From positions 248,001 to 312,000 of the forward strand of contig NZ_MCHY01000008.1 of NCBI RefSeq assembly GCF_003609605.1: a DNA stretch of 64,000 bases. Reading direction: 5' to 3'. The stretch's first letter is position 1. Each line of letters starts with the position of its first letter. The translations under genes were made by a program, and so were the position numbers. The DNA is from Ammoniphilus oxalaticus. Its GTDB lineage: Bacteria; Bacillota; Bacilli; Aneurinibacillales; RAOX-1. The notes under the pieces were generated by a model, which saw nothing but the letters and a program-made list of their open reading frames with translations, ran no database searches and was not told the DNA's origin. Shown here piece after piece: positions 18,078 through 26,373 of the stretch.

Positions 18078-19148
18078 ATGTCGAAAACAAGGCTCGGTAT
18101 AATTTATGGGGGGAAGTCCAGCGAACATGAGGTGTCACTGAATACCGCGCTTGCGATTATGAACGCGGTAGATTTTGAAAATTATGAAGTAATACCGATT
18201 TATATTAGTCTAGATGGGGTTTGGGCTCAAGGGGTACAAATCAGTCAGAAAGTTCAATCCGTCGATGAATTGCGTTTTTCCGCAATCACTGGGCAACAGC
18301 CTAATGTATTTCACTTGAAAGGTCAGATCGATATTGCGTTTCCTGTCATCCATGGTCCGTTTGGGGAAGACGGCACGATTCAAGGTTTGTTGGAAATGGT
18401 TGACATCCCTTATGTCGGGACAGGTGTGCTCGGCTCTGCCCTCGGTATGGATAAAGTAGCGATGAAAAATGTGTTTGGGGAAGTCGGGCTACCGCAATGC
18501 AATTATTTGTCTTACGTGAGAACGCAACTTCAAGAAGAGAAGCAGACGCTGCTTAACGAGATTGAACAACAGATTGGTTATCCATGCTTTGTAAAACCAG
18601 CTAATATGGGTTCGAGTGTTGGGATCTCTAAAGCAAAAGATCGTCAATCTCTTGAGGAGGCGCTGCGCTTAGCGTCGCAGTTTGATCGAAAGATCATTGT
18701 TGAGGAAAATATCGAGGGGCGAGAGGTCGAAATTGGCGTGTTAGGCAATGAAACCTTGCGCGTTTCTGTTGTCGGAGAAATTGTGTCGAGCAATGAATTT
18801 TACGACTATGAAGCGAAATATAAAAATGCGGGAACCGAGTTGATCATTCCTGCCCAGCTGCCTGAAGGGGTGATAGCTGAGGTTGCTCGTTTGGCTAAAA
18901 AAGCGTTCAGGGCATTGGATGCATCGGGGCTAAGTCGGATTGATTTCTTTTGGGATGAACAAAACGATCGCGTGTTGATCAATGAAATTAATACGATGCC
19001 CGGTTTTACTCCATTTAGTATGTACCCGATGTTGTTTCAAGAAACGGGTGTGTCCTATCGACAGTTAATTGATGAGTTGATTAAACTTGGTTTTGAACGA
19101 TACCGTGATCGGAATAGCAATACCATCGTGGCAGAAAAATTTGAATAA
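18078..19148 (+). CDS. ddl: D-alanine--D-alanine ligase
   Basis: ATP-grasp enzyme that makes the D-Ala-D-Ala dipeptide for peptidoglycan. The 356 residues match the DdlA type. Motifs seen are IIYGGKSSEHEVSL, the HGPFGEDGTIQGLLE segment, the YVGTGVLGSALGMDK region, CFVKPANMGSSVGISKA, and the NEINTMPGFTPFSMYP metal site near the C-terminus. It starts at ATG 18078 after AGAGGAGAAAC. Its product is the substrate of MurF, encoded by the facing gene at 19217-20590. Confidence 0.97.
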   Translation: MSKTRLGIIYGGKSSEHEVSLNTALAIMNAVDFENYEVIPIYISLDGVWAQGVQISQKVQSVDELRFSAITGQQPNVFHLKGQIDIAFPVIHGPFGEDGTIQGLLEMVDIPYVGTGVLGSALGMDKVAMKNVFGEVGLPQCNYLSYVRTQLQEEKQTLLNEIEQQIGYPCFVKPANMGSSVGISKAKDRQSLEEALRLASQFDRKIIVEENIEGREVEIGVLGNETLRVSVVGEIVSSNEFYDYEAKYKNAGTELIIPAQLPEGVIAEVARLAKKAFRALDASGLSRIDFFWDEQNDRVLINEINTMPGFTPFSMYPMLFQETGVSYRQLIDELIKLGFERYRDRNSNTIVAEKFE

Positions 19149-19163
19149 GAGAAGGCAAGAAGA

Positions 19164-19196
19164 GCTTCTTGCGCCGAATTCGTTCGGTGAAGAAGC
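19164..19196. terminator. Possible shared terminator between ddl and murF
   Basis: GCTTCTT (19164-19170) and AAGAAGC (19190-19196) bracket a second imperfect arm (CCGAA/TTCGG). It lies in the 68-bp gap between convergent genes, but the T run is weak. Confidence 0.4.
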
Positions 19197-19216
19197 CCTT
19201 TGTGTCTCCGCTATGA

Positions 19217-20590
19217 TCATTTTTTGAGCAAGTCCGTCATTTCCTGAATCAATTCCTCTAGTCTCATACCTCGAGAGGCTTTAAACAAAAATGCGTAATC
19301 GTGATTCGCAATGGAAGCTAGGAAATGAGCGGCCTCCGACCTGTTTGTAAAGTGACGCGACTTAAGCGCGCGCGCGTCTGAGATTGCCTGGGCTTCGTTG
19401 CCAACGGTAACGAGCAACTCAAACCGCTCTTTGAGCGAATCAATTAATAAACCTACCTCTTGATGGTATTTCTCGCTGTCAGCGCCAAGTTCATACATAT
19501 CCCCTAATACAAGAATTTTTTTCTGTTTCGGCAGAATCTCGCTAAAGGTTCGAATTGAATTTTTCATTGAAGTGGGGCTTGCGTTATAGGCATCGTTAAT
19601 CACAGTCGTTTCGGTGATATAGCGGACAAGTTCGAATCGCATCGGCGAAATTGACAGTGTTTGTAAAGATGCGTTGATCTCTTCAAGGTTGTAATCAAAT
19701 TGCAAAGCGATCCAGATTGCCGCTAACGTATTGGAAACATTGTGTTCGCCGAACATGGGGATCGTGAATGGGTAAGATACTCCTTGCGCAGTCACAAGGA
19801 AGGAGGTGCCATGATCGTTTGTTTCCAGTTCGCTCGCAAAAATGTCGGCAGCTCCGTTCAAGCGATAAAAGTAAGCTTTTCCCGGATAAAAATCTCGAAT
19901 TGCGACGACATAAGGATTATCTCCATTCAGGATCGCAAATCCATCTTTCGAGGCGCGCAGGAGTAGTTCAGCCTTTGCTTTGGCAATGTTCTCTTTGCTG
20001 CCCAGATGTTCAATGTGGGCATCTGTAACATTCGTAATCACACTGATGTTCGGCTTTGCGATTGAAGCGAGGAAATCAATTTCACCTGCGTGATTCATTC
20101 CCATTTCTAATACAGCTAATTCATCGTCTTCCTTGATTTGTAAGATGGATAAGGGAACACCGAGGTGGTTGTTGAGATTTTTGAACGTTTTGAATACCTT
20201 CTTTTTATAACCAAGCACATGGGCAATGATATCTTTGGTTGTTGTTTTTCCATTACTTCCTGTCACGGCGATAACGGGAATCGTAAGTTTTTTTCGATAA
20301 TATTCGGCAAGTTGGGCGAAAGCCTGTTCTGTATCCTGTACGTGAACGTAAGCGAGTTCTTTGTTTTGACGAGCAATTTCTAGATTAGAGATTAACGCGG
20401 CAATCGCTCCTTGTTGATGCGCCTCGTCCAGAAACTCATGCCCATCTCTCGTTCCGCCTGTTAAGGCGATGAACATCGCTCCTGACGTTAGCAGCCGCGT
20501 ATCAAAATGAAAGGAACTTACCTCGTTTTGTATCGGATTTCCAAGTAGTTGGCCGCCTGTCGCTTCGCAAATTTCATGGATGGTTAACAT
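19217..20590 (-). CDS. murF: UDP-N-acetylmuramoyl-tripeptide--D-alanyl-D-alanine ligase
   Basis: Mur ligase that adds D-Ala-D-Ala to the UDP-MurNAc tripeptide. The protein has 457 residues: an N-terminal substrate domain with SSFHFDTRLLTSGAMFIAL, the ATP loop VTGSNGKTTTKDII (about 109), LEMGMNHAGEIDFLA (about 161), NVTDAHIEHLGS, and the C-terminal domain with INDAYNASPTSMKNSI and LGDMYELG. It starts at 20590 after GGAGGTGG. In B. subtilis ddl and murF are co-oriented; here they converge. Confidence 0.96.
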   Translation of the reverse strand: MLTIHEICEATGGQLLGNPIQNEVSSFHFDTRLLTSGAMFIALTGGTRDGHEFLDEAHQQGAIAALISNLEIARQNKELAYVHVQDTEQAFAQLAEYYRKKLTIPVIAVTGSNGKTTTKDIIAHVLGYKKKVFKTFKNLNNHLGVPLSILQIKEDDELAVLEMGMNHAGEIDFLASIAKPNISVITNVTDAHIEHLGSKENIAKAKAELLLRASKDGFAILNGDNPYVVAIRDFYPGKAYFYRLNGAADIFASELETNDHGTSFLVTAQGVSYPFTIPMFGEHNVSNTLAAIWIALQFDYNLEEINASLQTLSISPMRFELVRYITETTVINDAYNASPTSMKNSIRTFSEILPKQKKILVLGDMYELGADSEKYHQEVGLLIDSLKERFELLVTVGNEAQAISDARALKSRHFTNRSEAAHFLASIANHDYAFLFKASRGMRLEELIQEMTDLLKK

Positions 20591-20704
20591 CGTTTTCCGT
20601 CCACCTCCGCTTTAGTTTGCTGTAATGCTATCATTAACTGTACGACTCGGGCAACAAAAATATGAAGGATTGTTTGTGTGACCGCTTCGCTTTCCTTGCT
20701 CTGC

Positions 20705-20734
20705 TTGACACCATTCGTCACGAAACGGTACAGT
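20705..20734 (+). promoter_or_regulatory. Probable promoter of the HIT gene
   Basis: TTGACA (20705-20710) and TACAGT (20729-20734) with an 18-bp spacer, about 37 bp before the start. The -10 box is poor. Confidence 0.45.
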
Positions 20735-20770
20735 AATAAAAATAGAAGAAACATATGGAGGTAGCTGGAT

Positions 20771-21094
20771 ATGGACTCGAATTGCTTATTTTGCAAAATT
20801 GTCGATAAACAAGTTCCCGCAAAGATTGAGTATGAAGATGATGATGTCGTTGTCTTCCATGATATTAATCCCCGCGCCCCGGTGCACCTTTTAATTATTC
20901 CAAAGAAACATATTGCGACGATGATGGATGTGAAAGCGGAAGATCTTCCATTAATGTCGAAAATCCATGAAGTGGCGCAAGAGATGTACCATAAACAAGA
21001 GCTTAAGGGAATGAGATTGATCAATAATTGTAATAAAGAAGGTGGACAAGAAGTCTTTCATCTACACTATCACCTGTGGGGTTGGAAGGAATAA
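20771..21094 (+). CDS. HIT-family histidine-triad nucleotide-binding protein
   Basis: Hint-like purine nucleoside phosphoramidase family member. The N-terminus has CLFCKIVDKQVPA with two cysteines, the middle has HDINPRAPVHLLIIPKKHI, and the C-terminus has the histidine triad HLHYHLWGW (HxHxHxx). The 107 residues are slightly shorter than usual, and the typical LGG after the triad reads WGW. The start is supported by GGAGG. In Bacillus relatives a HIT gene commonly precedes rpsU-yqeY. Confidence 0.9.
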   Translation: MDSNCLFCKIVDKQVPAKIEYEDDDVVVFHDINPRAPVHLLIIPKKHIATMMDVKAEDLPLMSKIHEVAQEMYHKQELKGMRLINNCNKEGGQEVFHLHYHLWGWKE

Positions 21095-21107
21095 CAATTG
21101 GAAAGTG

Positions 21108-21137
21108 TTGACCCAAGCGGGTTATCTATTATATAAT
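21108..21137 (+). promoter_or_regulatory. SigA-type promoter of rpsU
   Basis: TTGACC (21108-21113), 18-bp spacer, TATAAT (21132-21137), about 60 bp before rpsU. Confidence 0.7.
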
Positions 21138-21199
21138 CAAGTCTGACAGTCTTGTGAAAGGATTGTCTTTCAATGGCTAATGCGGAGGGAGGGATAGCA

Positions 21200-21373
21200 A
21201 TGTCTGAAATTCGCGTACGTAAGAACGAATCTCTTGATGCCGCTCTTCGTCGTTTTAAGCGTGAGACTGGTAAAGCTGGTATTTTGGCCGAGGTTAGAAA
21301 GCGCAGACACTATGAGAAGCCAAGCATTAAGCGTAAGAAGAAGTCTGAGGCAGCGCGTAAACGCAAGTTTTAG
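21200..21373 (+). CDS. rpsU: 30S ribosomal protein S21
   Basis: Small, very basic ribosomal protein of 57 residues starting [20 protein letters not shown] and ending in a Lys/Arg-rich tail, the normal form in Bacillus. ATG 21200 is chosen over the upstream in-frame ATG at 21173, because GGAGGGAGGG lies 8 nt before it and the product length is then exact. The gene that usually follows, yqeY, survives only as a pseudogene. Confidence 0.96.
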   Translation: MSEIRVRKNESLDAALRRFKRETGKAGILAEVRKRRHYEKPSIKRKKKSEAARKRKF

Positions 21374-21382
21374 AGGGAATGG

Positions 21383-21760
21383 ACATCGTGTATCTAGCGA
21401 TTAAACATAAAACGATCAGTGAAGTAAGCAATGAGGGATAAGGAATGCTCGTACTCTCCGTCATCCGCATGGTGAATCTCCCGTTATTTTAATGAGGAAG
21501 TCAACCAAGGTTAAGAGCTACCTGAAAACCGTGAGCTTGCTTTAATGCTTCGCGAGTTGAATCGCGGATCCGAAAAGTCCCTTTTGTTTTTAACAAACAG
21601 ATCGGGAGATCTGATCGAACAAGCCGTGCTGAACTTGCCCTGATTGTCTAGCGCAATGTTGCGGCTGGACGTTTAATAAAGCAGTATGAAAGTTTTGTAA
21701 CAGACGCCAGCAGTAAACACGCGAGGAAGGTCATTGCAAAACAGACGGAACCTAAGTTAT
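21383..21760 (+). pseudogene. yqeY: Decayed yqeY (GatB/YqeY-domain) pseudogene
   Basis: No intact frame exists between rpsU and the terminator at 21798, but fragments of YqeY can be read in order by changing frame. Near 21448 LVLSVIRMVN corresponds to the KLTVVRMVK region. Near 21545 LRELNRGSEKSL corresponds to SRELKQRKDSL. Near 21603 SGDLIEQA followed, after a one-base shift, by RAELALIV corresponds to the DLVxKxxxEL region. Near 21659 VAAGRLIKQ corresponds to the KxxGRxDGxLINQ end. Several frameshifts and stops (for example TAG after RAELALIV) rule out function. Synteny supports this, since yqeY follows rpsU in Bacillus. Confidence 0.75.
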
Positions 21761-21797
21761 CAAGTTTGTTCAGGAATAGCTTCCTTAGAACATAAGC

Positions 21798-21837
21798 AAA
21801 CACCTTATACCTCCTAGGTATAAGGTGTTTTTGTTTT
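21798..21837 (+). terminator. Strong intrinsic terminator before nfeD
   Basis: AAACACCTTATACCT (21798-21812) pairs perfectly with AGGTATAAGGTGTTT (21816-21830), a 15-bp stem with a 3-base loop, then TTGTTTT. Confidence 0.93.
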
Positions 21838-21947
21838 CAGTTACACTGTAACTATGTTTTGTCTGTTTCGTATATAATGGTGAGACTGCTCGAATAGAGT
21901 AGGGGATAGAGGTGGGTATCGTCGCTTGAAAGGAGGTAAAGAATGAG

Positions 21948-23270
21948 ATGAGACAACGTTATTCTCGACTTGGGTCGATTGTAATTAGCGTTTTTATCCT
22001 TGGGTTTGTTATACTGCAGTTGGGAATCGGTCATGCGCAGACGACACAAGTTGTATACAAGATTCCAGTTAAACAAAGTGTTGAGCAAGGCTTACGCGCT
22101 TTTTTAGAACGCGCCTTTGTTGAGGCAAAGGAACATGGGGCAGACCTGATTGTTTTAGAGATTGACACGCCAGGGGGAGAGGTTGGAGCAGCTAGTGACA
22201 TTGGAGGGTTGATTCGTAGTCAACAGACCCCAGTTGTAGCCTATGTCGTAAATGAGGCTTTTTCAGCGGGAACGTATATTGCTTTGAATAGTGATAAGAT
22301 TATTATGTCCCCTGGCAGCGCAATTGGCGCCGCTGCCCCGATTGATTTGGCCGGTAATATGGCTGGGGAAAAACTACTGGCTGCCTGGAGTAAGAAAATG
22401 ACAAGCGCCGCTCAGATCAACAACCGTGATCCCGTTGTAGCAGAGGCTATGGTTAACCCACAAATCGTCATCCCTGGTTTAACAAAGAGAGGTGAGATCC
22501 TCGCTTTAGATGCCGCGCAAGCGGAGCAAGTGGGATATTCTGAAGGAACGGCAAAGACGGTTGCGGAAGCGATCGAGCTCGTTGGTTACGGTCAAGCAAA
22601 AGTTTTTTCCGTTGAACCTACAGCAGGTGAAAAAGTGGCTCGTTTCGTAACGAATCCGTTCATTATTCCTTTGTTGTTAACAATTGGGATTGTTGGGATC
22701 GTCATTGAAATATTGACCCCAGGGTTTGGGGTGCCAGGTATTTTAGGCGCAACATCGCTTACGCTTTATTTCTTCGGGCATTATATCGCGGGTTACGCGG
22801 ATTTACTGCACATTATTTTGTTTGTATTTGGATTGCTCTTGTTAGTGATTGAAATGTTCGTTCCTAGTTTCGGGGTTCTCGGTATTTTAGGAATCATCGC
22901 TGTCATATCTGGCGTTGTGATGGCCGCGTATGATACAACGCTCGGTTTCGTATCGCTCGGAATTGCTTGTATCGTTGCAGTTGTTGTCGGTTTCTTGCTC
23001 ATCAAATTTTTTGGTCATCGCGGGGTGTGGAATAAATTCATTTTAAAAGATCAACAGAAAAATGAAGAAGGTTATGTTTCGCATCACGATTGGTCCAATT
23101 TAGTTGGAGCGGAAGGGGAAGCAATCACGACACTTCGTCCTTCAGGCACAGCTGAAATTAATGAACAACTGATTGACGTCGTTTCAGAAGGCGGTTACAT
23201 CGAACGGGGAAAACGCGTCCGCGTTTTAAAAGTGGAAGGAACCCGTGTTGTTGTAAGGCAAGTAGATTAA
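21948..23270 (+). CDS. NfeD family membrane protein with ClpP-class protease domain (YqeZ-like)
   Basis: Long-form NfeD protein of 440 residues. A signal/anchor segment (about 10-30) precedes a ClpP/SppA-like serine protease domain with IDTPGGEVGAASDIGGLI, the AFSAGTYIAL segment holding the expected nucleophile serine, and MSPGSAIGAAAP. Four hydrophobic helices follow (about 235-355), then a C-terminal OB-fold NfeD domain (LVGAEGEAITTLRPSG). Such proteins act with flotillin-like partners, and here floA follows within 20 bp. It starts at ATG 21948 after AAGGAGG. Confidence 0.93.
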   Translation: MRQRYSRLGSIVISVFILGFVILQLGIGHAQTTQVVYKIPVKQSVEQGLRAFLERAFVEAKEHGADLIVLEIDTPGGEVGAASDIGGLIRSQQTPVVAYVVNEAFSAGTYIALNSDKIIMSPGSAIGAAAPIDLAGNMAGEKLLAAWSKKMTSAAQINNRDPVVAEAMVNPQIVIPGLTKRGEILALDAAQAEQVGYSEGTAKTVAEAIELVGYGQAKVFSVEPTAGEKVARFVTNPFIIPLLLTIGIVGIVIEILTPGFGVPGILGATSLTLYFFGHYIAGYADLLHIILFVFGLLLLVIEMFVPSFGVLGILGIIAVISGVVMAAYDTTLGFVSLGIACIVAVVVGFLLIKFFGHRGVWNKFILKDQQKNEEGYVSHHDWSNLVGAEGEAITTLRPSGTAEINEQLIDVVSEGGYIERGKRVRVLKVEGTRVVVRQVD

Positions 23271-23289
23271 ATAAAAGGAGATGAATGGT

Positions 23290-24288
23290 TTGGATCCAGC
23301 TTTAATTTCATTGTTTTTACTGATTGCTTTAGGGGCGATCGTCTTGTCTGTGTTTTTCACCTTTGTGCCAGTCATGTTGTGGATTTCCGCTCTTGCTTCA
23401 GGTGTATCGATCGGTATCTTTACACTTGTTGGAATGAGATTGCGTCGGGTTGTCCCTTCGAGGATTGTTAATCCTCTAATCAAGGCTCATAAAGCAGGTC
23501 TTGACGTAAACGCAAATCAATTAGAGAGTCACTATTTGGCTGGCGGTAATGTGGATCGTGTGGTCGATGCCTTGATTGCCGCGGAACGGGCAAATATTGA
23601 TCTTAAATTTGAGCGCGCTGCCGCGATTGATTTGGCGGGGCGAGATGTGCTTGAGGCCGTTCAGATGAGTGTTAATCCGAGTGTCATAGAAACACCGTTC
23701 GTTTCGGCAGTAGCGCGAGACGGGATTGAATTGAAAGTTAAAGCTCGAGTGACGGTTAGAGCCAATATTGAACGCCTTGTTGGAGGAGCCGGCGAGGAGA
23801 CAATCATTGCCCGTGTTGGGGAAGGGATCGTTACTTCTGTTGGTTCATCGGATACTCATAAGCAAGTGCTAGAGAATCCGGATCGGATCTCACGCACCGT
23901 GTTAGATAAAGGATTGGACTCCGGAACGGCTTTTGAGATTTTATCAATCGATATTGCCGACGTTGATGTTGGTCGAAATATCGGCGCAAATTTACAGATT
24001 GAACAGGCTGAAGCGGATAAACAGATTTCGCAAGCGCGCGCGGAAGAGCGACGAGCAATGGCTGTTGCCCATGAGCAAGAGATGAAAGCAAAAGTGCAAG
24101 AAATGCATGCAAAAGTGGTTGAAGCTGAGGCTGAAGTTCCTTTAGCGATGTCTGAAGCGTTACGCGGAGGAAATATGGGCGTAATGGATTATTTAAATAT
24201 GAAAAACTTAGAGTCAGACACGGAGATGCGCCAATCGTTTGGTAAACAGGCCGATACGCCTAAAGATCGTGGGCCTGAAAATAAATAG
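23290..24288 (+). CDS. floA: Flotillin-like protein FloA (YqfA)
   Basis: Scaffold protein of functional membrane microdomains. It has an N-terminal membrane hairpin (about 5-50) ending [16 protein letters not shown], then the conserved SPFH-like body with [36 protein letters not shown] and [23 protein letters not shown]-terminal coiled coil rich in Ala/Glu ([20 protein letters not shown]) follows. The start is TTG 23290, preceded by AAAGGAG at 23274-23280. The in-frame ATG at 23281 would abut that site, and the family starts MDP. The product is 332 residues. Nearly the whole protein can be aligned by eye to B. subtilis YqfA. Confidence 0.96.
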   Translation: MDPALISLFLLIALGAIVLSVFFTFVPVMLWISALASGVSIGIFTLVGMRLRRVVPSRIVNPLIKAHKAGLDVNANQLESHYLAGGNVDRVVDALIAAERANIDLKFERAAAIDLAGRDVLEAVQMSVNPSVIETPFVSAVARDGIELKVKARVTVRANIERLVGGAGEETIIARVGEGIVTSVGSSDTHKQVLENPDRISRTVLDKGLDSGTAFEILSIDIADVDVGRNIGANLQIEQAEADKQISQARAEERRAMAVAHEQEMKAKVQEMHAKVVEAEAEVPLAMSEALRGGNMGVMDYLNMKNLESDTEMRQSFGKQADTPKDRGPENK

Positions 24289-24303
24289 GGAGGCCCCCTT
24301 ATT

Positions 24304-24756
24304 ATGATATTTGGATGGATACTAGATTTGATATTCTCAAATTTGTGGCTGATTCTAATCTTATATTGGGTTTTTACTTCGATTTCCAAGGCTGGCAAAA
24401 AAACGGGTGAAGCCGCGGAAAGAATGCCTAAGGAAACACCGATGTTCCCGAATAATGACCCATCCGTCTGGGAAGTGGATATTGAAGAACCGCGTTATGC
24501 TGTTCCAGCCGAGCCAATGACGCGATCGACGGTTGTTCCCCAAAAAACAAACAGAACAGCAGCGCCTTCGGCTCGAGAAACAAAGGGCGCGCCGCAAGAT
24601 CGGGCTCATCCCGTCGCTACTGGAAAATCGGCGCGAAGCCAATCAGAAGAGCAAGGTTCGGTACCCTTGGCCGAACCAGCGCAAGGGATGATCTGGAGTC
24701 AAGTATTTGGACCGCCACGCTCAAAACAACCGCATAGACCATTTAGAAGATCATGA
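24304..24756 (+). CDS. Hypothetical single-pass protein in the flotillin operon
   Basis: 150 residues, not recognised. An N-terminal hydrophobic segment (about 4-24, IFSNLWLILILYWVF) is followed by a low-complexity, Pro/Ala/Arg/Ser-rich, probably disordered tail with few aliphatic residues, ending in a basic PPRSKQPHRPFRRS-type stretch. AGGGAGG lies upstream, and the gap after floA is 15 bp, so it is co-transcribed with nfeD-floA. B. subtilis has the short yqfB here, and I see no clear similarity. A membrane-anchored partner of FloA is possible but is inference. Confidence 0.6.
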   Translation: MIFGWILDLIFSNLWLILILYWVFTSISKAGKKTGEAAERMPKETPMFPNNDPSVWEVDIEEPRYAVPAEPMTRSTVVPQKTNRTAAPSARETKGAPQDRAHPVATGKSARSQSEEQGSVPLAEPAQGMIWSQVFGPPRSKQPHRPFRRS

Positions 24757-24788
24757 AGCGAGTCGATAGACTCGCTTTTCTTTTTTAC
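24756..24788 (+). terminator. Terminator of the nfeD-floA operon
   Basis: AAGCGAGTC (24756-24764), GATA loop, GACTCGCTT (24769-24777), then a T-rich tract. It begins on the stop codon of the preceding gene. Confidence 0.85.
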
Positions 24789-24790
24789 TT

Positions 24791-24818
24791 CATAAACGAA
24801 TCCGCGGAAGCATATAAC
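24791..24818 (+). promoter_or_regulatory. SigE-like promoter of yqfC-yqfD
   Basis: CATAAA (24791-24796), 14-bp spacer, CATATAAC (24811-24818). This resembles the mother-cell sigma-E pattern (ATA box, 13-15 bp, CATACAAT). In B. subtilis the yqfC-yqfD genes are in the SigE regulon, which supports the reading. Confidence 0.5.
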
Positions 24819-24881
24819 TTACAGTAGAAAAATGATTAGAGATAGAGGGTTATGGACATTGGAAGGGAGCGCTGAGGCCCA

Positions 24882-25163
24882 ATGAAAAGCTTGTGGGGCA
24901 AACACATAAGAAAGTTTGCAGCTAAAATGTTGGATTTACCAGCAGATGTCACGATGGAAATGCCTCGGATCACAATGATTGGGCAAATCCATATGTACAT
25001 AGAAAATCATCGTGGAGTTCTCGTGTTCAATGATAAGGAGCTCCGCTTGCTTTTGACAAAAGGTCAACTATTAGTCAAAGGGGAAAGGCTAGTCATTCGC
25101 GCGATCCTATCTGAAGAAGTGCTGATTGAGGGGAAGGTAGACGGCGTCCAATTTATAGAGTAG
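24882..25163 (+). CDS. yqfC: Sporulation protein YqfC
   Basis: YabP/YqfC family protein of 93 residues, the normal size. It shows the LDLPADVTMEMPRITMIG start and the IENHRGVLVFNDKELRLL middle that define the family, ending IEGKVDGVQFIE. It acts in the mother cell during sporulation; the molecular role is not established. It sits 15 bp before yqfD and has its own SigE-like promoter. Confidence 0.93.
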   Translation: MKSLWGKHIRKFAAKMLDLPADVTMEMPRITMIGQIHMYIENHRGVLVFNDKELRLLLTKGQLLVKGERLVIRAILSEEVLIEGKVDGVQFIE

Positions 25164-25178
25164 GGGGAGTAGTAGAGC

Positions 25179-26369
25179 ATGCAGCATCAGTGGCTAAAGT
25201 GGTTCCAAGGGTATTTGATTGTGATCTTAAAGGGGAAGCGAATCGAAAGGCTAATCAATCTATCTACGCAACGTCGAATGCAAGTTTGGAATATCTCAAG
25301 ATTTGATAATCAGAGGGGCAGGATTGCCATTCGATTGGCCGACTATTATCAACTCCGGCCTCTTTTAAAAGAGACGGGCTGTCGGGCGAGGATCATTAGT
25401 AAACATGGGCTCCCATTTTATTTTCGAAAAGCCAAAAAGCGGTACGCTTTTTTTATCGGTTTTGTTGGTTTTTTAGTCATGCTGTTTTTATTGTCTAATG
25501 TTATTTGGTCGATCGAAATAGAAGGCGCTGAAAACATTAATCATGTGGAAGTGCTTACCGAGGCTAAAAAGTTGGGGGTTGAACAAGGAAAGTTTAGCTT
25601 TTTGTTGGACGACCCTAATCAAATTCAAGCGCAATTGATGTCTCGCATACCCGAAGCTTCCTGGATTGGCTTTAAAATGGACGGCACGAAAGCGAAAATT
25701 CGAATTGTGGAAAAAGTGATGCCTGAAGTGAAAGAAGATGTGTATGCCAGGCATTTGGTGGCAAGCAAATCGGCGGTTGTTTCCAATATATTTGCTGAAC
25801 GAGGAAAACCGCTCGTAAGCGAGGATGACTTTGTGCGCAAAGGGGATATTCTAGTTTCGGGGTTGATTGGGAAAGAAGAGGAACCGGTTGCTGTGATGGC
25901 TCAAGGGAAGATTGAAGGAGAAGTGTGGTATGAAACAGACGTTGTCATTCCCATCCGTCGAAAGCATGCTGCTTATACAGGTGAAAATCATCGGAATTTC
26001 TATTTCATGGCGGGAGATATGAAGCTAAAATTATGGGGATTCAAAGAGGTCCCTTTTGCGCAGTATGAAGTGAAAGAAAACCCGCGTGTTTGGCAATGGA
26101 AAGAATCCAAATTAAAGGTCGGCTGGCAAACAGAACAGTTGCTGGCGGTCGAGCATACGGAATCTAAAGTAACTGTGGATGAAGCGTTGCAATTAGCGAA
26201 AGAAGCGGCGAAGCAAGATGTCATATCTAAAATGAAGCAAGGCGGTTATATTAAAGAGGAAAAAGTTTTGCTTCAACGAGAAGAGAATGATAAAGTTTAT
26301 ATTAAGTTCCATGTCGTTGCGATAGAGGATATTGCAGTCGAACAACCAATTTTTCTAGAAGGAGAATGA
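25179..26369 (+). CDS. yqfD: Sporulation protein YqfD
   Basis: 396 residues. The cytoplasmic N-terminus (about 1-85) contains GYLIVILKGKRIERLINL, followed by one membrane helix (about 90-112, AFFIGFVGFLVMLFLLSNVI). A large outer domain with SRIPEASWIGFKMDGTKAKI, a family hallmark, follows. YqfD is required for normal sporulation in Bacillus and is predicted to act in the mother-cell membrane. It starts at ATG 25179 after AGGGGGAG and is followed immediately by phoH. Confidence 0.93.
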   Translation: MQHQWLKWFQGYLIVILKGKRIERLINLSTQRRMQVWNISRFDNQRGRIAIRLADYYQLRPLLKETGCRARIISKHGLPFYFRKAKKRYAFFIGFVGFLVMLFLLSNVIWSIEIEGAENINHVEVLTEAKKLGVEQGKFSFLLDDPNQIQAQLMSRIPEASWIGFKMDGTKAKIRIVEKVMPEVKEDVYARHLVASKSAVVSNIFAERGKPLVSEDDFVRKGDILVSGLIGKEEEPVAVMAQGKIEGEVWYETDVVIPIRRKHAAYTGENHRNFYFMAGDMKLKLWGFKEVPFAQYEVKENPRVWQWKESKLKVGWQTEQLLAVEHTESKVTVDEALQLAKEAAKQDVISKMKQGGYIKEEKVLLQREENDKVYIKFHVVAIEDIAVEQPIFLEGE

Positions 26370-26373
26370 GATA

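Noticed and set aside
20584-21024. 146-residue minus-strand frame over the HIT gene and the murF start
   Set aside because: It overlaps murF's start and runs antisense to HIT, with no recognisable domain.
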